Assembly (NCBI GenBank): GCA_910580135.1
Contig: CAJTXC010000057.1
Span: 1 to 8,845, forward strand
Length of the DNA: 8,845 nt
DNA from: an uncultured Bacilli bacterium
GTDB lineage: Bacteria; Bacillota_I; Bacilli_A; RF39; UBA660
Direction: 5' to 3'
Shown here: piece by piece, positions 6,831 through 8,845 of the stretch
How the letters are laid out: the number at the start of each line of letters is the position of its first letter
How positions within the stretch are numbered: position 1 is the stretch's first letter
Translations under genes and position numbers: made by a program
Notes under the pieces: model-generated
Seen by the model: the letters and a program-made list of their open reading frames with translations, nothing else
Databases searched by the model: none
What the model was told of the DNA's origin: nothing

Positions 6831-7109
6831 ATGGCAACCATTAACGCAAACACTAGTAAGATGATTGATTGTGGCAATGATATTATAAGTAAAGCTACGG
6901 AGTGTGGTAACCTATTAAATGACATATTTAATAACCTCGAAAGAATAAATCTTACCGCATGGAGTGGGGTTACGGCAAACAAATATGCTGCTCAGGTTCA
7001 TCAACAAAGGGTGCAATACCAAGTCCTTGTAAACGCCTTGATTAACTACGGACGAGTTATGAAAAACGCGGGTAGTAGGCTAGAGAATAACGTAAGGAAG
7101 TGGGATTAA
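6831..7109 (+). CDS. WXG100 family protein with a WSG motif (EsxA/EsxB-like)
   Basis: A 92-aa protein with W44-S45-G46 at its centre (INLTAWSGVTANKYAAQV), two helices of about 35-40 residues either side, and near-canonical WXG100 length, the best match to EsxA-type substrates here. It lacks a clear YxxxD/E at the end of helix 2 (ending SRLENNVRKWD). I place the start at the ATG at 6831, where TGAGGA (6817-6822) lies 8 nt upstream. An in-frame ATG at 6816 would overlap the previous gene and add five residues (MRKTN) without a better ribosome site. Only one base separates it from the upstream stop, and one base from the next start, implying tight co-translation. Cysteines C14 and C25 lie in helix 1, unusual for this family. 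Confidence 0.9.
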   Translation: MATINANTSKMIDCGNDIISKATECGNLLNDIFNNLERINLTAWSGVTANKYAAQVHQQRVQYQVLVNALINYGRVMKNAGSRLENNVRKWD

Positions 7110-7110
7110 T

Positions 7111-7407
7111 ATGGCTACCATAAAACTTGATTCTTACACGCTAAAAAATAAGTGTATACCTAGAATTAATGATTTAAAAAGCACGCTAAGAAACGCAAGA
7201 AATTACTTATCTTATGGGTCTTTACCTACTAATTTTAAATATAGAAGTAGACTTGAGAACATAATAAATTCAATTGATACTTGCATAACAAAACTAGAAA
7301 AAGTTAAGGTGTATATTAACGAAAGTAATAGTTCCTTTGATAGCGTTTTACAAGATATTATTAGAGATTCTAGTAATTTACCTACAAAAATAATAAATAG
7401 AAGATAA
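7111..7407 (+). CDS. Small helical protein, last of the cassette; function unknown
   Basis: A 98-aa basic, helical protein beginning MATIKLDSYTLKNKC, with a Gly/Pro-containing link (SYGSLPTNF, 34-42) between two helices where a WXG turn would sit. No WXG, YxxxD/E, signal peptide or membrane segment. It starts 1 nt after the preceding stop, with a weak AAGGAAG (7094-7100) 10 nt upstream, so translation probably depends on the upstream gene. Both it and its upstream neighbour begin MATI, but I see no convincing similarity beyond that. Adjacent pairing with a WXG100 gene suggests it could be its heterodimer partner, as EsxA/EsxB-type genes are often neighbours; this is inference. Confidence 0.78.
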   Translation: MATIKLDSYTLKNKCIPRINDLKSTLRNARNYLSYGSLPTNFKYRSRLENIINSIDTCITKLEKVKVYINESNSSFDSVLQDIIRDSSNLPTKIINRR

Positions 7408-7431
7408 AAGGGTCATTAAAGTTGACTCTTT
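7407..7431 (+). promoter_or_regulatory. Stem-loop between the small-gene cassette and the metallopeptidase gene
   Basis: AAAGGGTCA (7407-7415) pairs with TGACTCTTT (7423-7431) over 9 bp with one G-U, around a 7-nt loop. It begins on the last base of the preceding TAA. Only a short, interrupted U stretch follows (CTTTAATAG), so termination would be partial at best. It could be a weak attenuator or an RNA-stability element that lowers expression of the downstream gene relative to the small proteins. Confidence 0.5.
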
Positions 7432-7449
7432 AATAGTATTGAGGTGTTT

Positions 7450-8845
7450 ATGAAAAGACATGAAGAAACATACATAGACAAATATGGAAACGTTGGAAAC
7501 GTAGTTGTGTTTGATAAAAAGAAGAATAAAAAGTATAAAATAAAGAGAAGATCAAAAAAGGTTTTAGCAATAGGGTTAAGTGCTTTAATTGTTTTGGGAG
7601 TAGGAAAACTATTATTCGAAGACGATTCGAGTTATGATAAAAATACCGTTGTTATAACAACGGAAAGTACCACAAATTATCCTGATGATGTAACAAAAAA
7701 TAACGATGAAAAAATGTATTATACGTATGGGATTGAAAGTGGAGAAGATGACGTTGTACCACACAAGAACTTTATTAGTTTAAGCGTAAGTAAAAACCAT
7801 ATTAATGAATTTAAAAAATATCTAAGTGAAAAAAAGGTTAGATATACGTATGAAGATTTATATAACATTGAAAAATCATATAATAATTATAAAGTTCCCG
7901 TAATAAATGCTTTAAACGATAGTATGTTAATAAGCAGTAATAAACTTAATTCTAGTGCTTTGTATAATCAGGTATTAAAAAATAATGACGTTTATTATAA
8001 CGATGTGAAAAATAATAATGCAAGGGCGTTTTATAACGAGTTAAAGGATAAGGAAATAAAACAAATTTGTGATTTTATATCAGAGGTAATAAATCATGAG
8101 GTGCAGGAAAATGATAAATTAAACCTTTTGAATATATGTAAAAATTTAGAACATTTAAAAATATTTGAAGATGATACAACACCTAGCAATGCTTATGTTA
8201 ATAAAAATATGTGTTTCCTTATAAATAAAAATTTTATGGATAAGATATTTAAAGTTTATAATAACGGAAGGGATTGCTATGATGAGGTATTAGCACATGA
8301 AGTAATGCACCTTATTCAATACCAGAGTTCTAACATGGATGATGCTGATGGCGTTAAAATAGGTCCTTTTGTATCATATATAGATTCGAAAGAGGTTAAC
8401 CCACTTAACCTAACATGGATTTTAGAATCTAACGCTGAAATAGAAATGTCTAATTATACGAAAACTGATATAACGACTTATACTAACCAGGTAGGTTATT
8501 TAAAAAGCGTTAATTTAGCTTTATCTTCTAGTTTTTCTTATGAAACAAACGCCGTATACACCATCGGTTTTAGTAAGAGTTTTGATGATTTATATGAACT
8601 GTTTGATGCTAGGACTACTGATGAAAAAAAAGACGTAATAAAGTGTCTTTATAGCATTGAGGTATCGCAGGTAAAAGATAAAAATTTTTATAATGCCTAC
8701 AAGGAAAAATATGGTGTTGATATTGAGGCAGATAATGATTTGAAAACGAGTATAAAACAAACTTGTGCAAGGGAAGCGTTGTTAGAGTTATCTAAGTTTT
8801 TTTATAAAAACATGTGTGATAACATGACTGGTAATGACTTCACTT
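7450..8845 (+). CDS. Membrane-anchored putative zinc metallopeptidase (HEVMH), 3' end missing
   Basis: An open frame of 465 codons runs off the right edge without a stop. The ATG at 7450 has GAGG (7441-7444) 5 nt upstream. A very basic N-terminus (KKKNKKYKIKRRSKK, 23-37) precedes one hydrophobic segment (about 38-56, VLAIGLSALIVLGVGKLLF). By the positive-inside rule the remainder lies outside the cell. After a Thr/Asp-rich linker (about 60-105), a helical region leads to LAHEVMHLIQ (281-290), an HExxH zinc site with H283, E284 and H287. WILESNAEIE (323-332) offers E326 as a gluzincin-type third ligand, 39 residues on. I do not recognise the peptidase family. It is the seventh gene of the run after the regulatory gap, so it is probably co-expressed with the T7SS small proteins. 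It could process exported proteins, act on the wall, or be an effector itself. Seven cysteines follow the TM segment, somewhat unusual outside the cell. Confidence 0.82.
   Translation, partial: MKRHEETYIDKYGNVGNVVVFDKKKNKKYKIKRRSKKVLAIGLSALIVLGVGKLLFEDDSSYDKNTVVITTESTTNYPDDVTKNNDEKMYYTYGIESGEDDVVPHKNFISLSVSKNHINEFKKYLSEKKVRYTYEDLYNIEKSYNNYKVPVINALNDSMLISSNKLNSSALYNQVLKNNDVYYNDVKNNNARAFYNELKDKEIKQICDFISEVINHEVQENDKLNLLNICKNLEHLKIFEDDTTPSNAYVNKNMCFLINKNFMDKIFKVYNNGRDCYDEVLAHEVMHLIQYQSSNMDDADGVKIGPFVSYIDSKEVNPLNLTWILESNAEIEMSNYTKTDITTYTNQVGYLKSVNLALSSSFSYETNAVYTIGFSKSFDDLYELFDARTTDEKKDVIKCLYSIEVSQVKDKNFYNAYKEKYGVDIEADNDLKTSIKQTCAREALLELSKFFYKNMCDNMTGNDFT

Noticed and set aside
6526..6982. Minus-strand open frames across the small-gene cluster
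   Set aside because: They are antisense to tightly packed plus-strand genes with good Shine-Dalgarno sites and WXG motifs, and the translations resemble no known family.
7422..7450. TTGACT at 7422 as the -35 of a promoter for the peptidase gene
   Set aside because: The matching -10 would fall at about 7445-7450, in the ribosome site and start codon, and no TATAAT-like hexamer is there. The TTGACT is part of the stem-loop.
1..8845. CRISPR arrays, tRNA or rRNA genes, insertion sequences, TGA-as-Trp code
   Set aside because: No regularly spaced repeats, cloverleaf-like segments, transposase motifs or terminal inverted repeats were seen. Tryptophan is TGG and the complete genes end with TAA, so nothing suggests recoding.

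Overview
The window is very AT-rich. Its genes are packed, seven of the nine have clear purine-rich Shine-Dalgarno sequences (the essC and last small-ORF sites are weaker), and all eight complete coding sequences end in TAA. Tryptophan is encoded by TGG and TGA is not read through. Together with a type VIIb (Ess/Yuk) secretion module, this points to a low-GC Bacillota (Firmicutes), plausibly a gut Bacilli, Erysipelotrichia or Clostridia lineage. The sequence alone does not allow a genus call.

Layout: (1) Positions 1-148, minus strand, hold the 5' end of a DUF1016 (YhcG-like, PDDEXK superfamily) gene that runs off the left edge. (2) Positions 149-380 are a divergent intergenic region with an excellent sigma-A-type promoter (TTGACA-17-TATACT) facing right. 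(3) Positions 381-4970 encode EssC, the FtsK/SpoIIIE-family motor of the type VII secretion system (T7SS). It overlaps by 8 nt a gene for an 84-aa ubiquitin-like YukD/EsaB protein (4963-5217). (4) Positions 5218-5377 are a 160-nt regulatory gap: A-tracts phased at about one helical turn, two adjoining perfect or near-perfect palindromes, a promoter candidate under them, and a third small dyad in the leader. (5) Positions 5378-7407 hold six small same-strand genes (92-159 aa) separated by 1-16 nt. All encode helical, WXG100-sized proteins. Two have a true WXG turn (WKG, WSG), one has an FKG variant plus a YxxxD export-type signal, and three have no recognisable motif. (6) After a 42-nt gap with a stem-loop, positions 7450-8845 encode at least 465 residues of a membrane-anchored protein with an HEVMH zinc-protease motif, cut by the right edge.

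How they probably work together: EssC is the membrane ATPase that recognises and drives export of helical-hairpin substrates, and YukD/EsaB is its small cytosolic accessory. The six small proteins are candidate substrates, heterodimer partners or targeting factors. The last gene places a putative metallopeptidase on the outer face of the membrane, where it could process exported proteins, remodel the envelope, or act as an effector. EsaA, EssA and EssB are not in the window and would be expected beyond the right edge or elsewhere. The most unusual elements are the metallopeptidase, the expanded small-protein cassette, the architected control region in front of it, and an EssC whose second ATPase module has lost key Walker residues.
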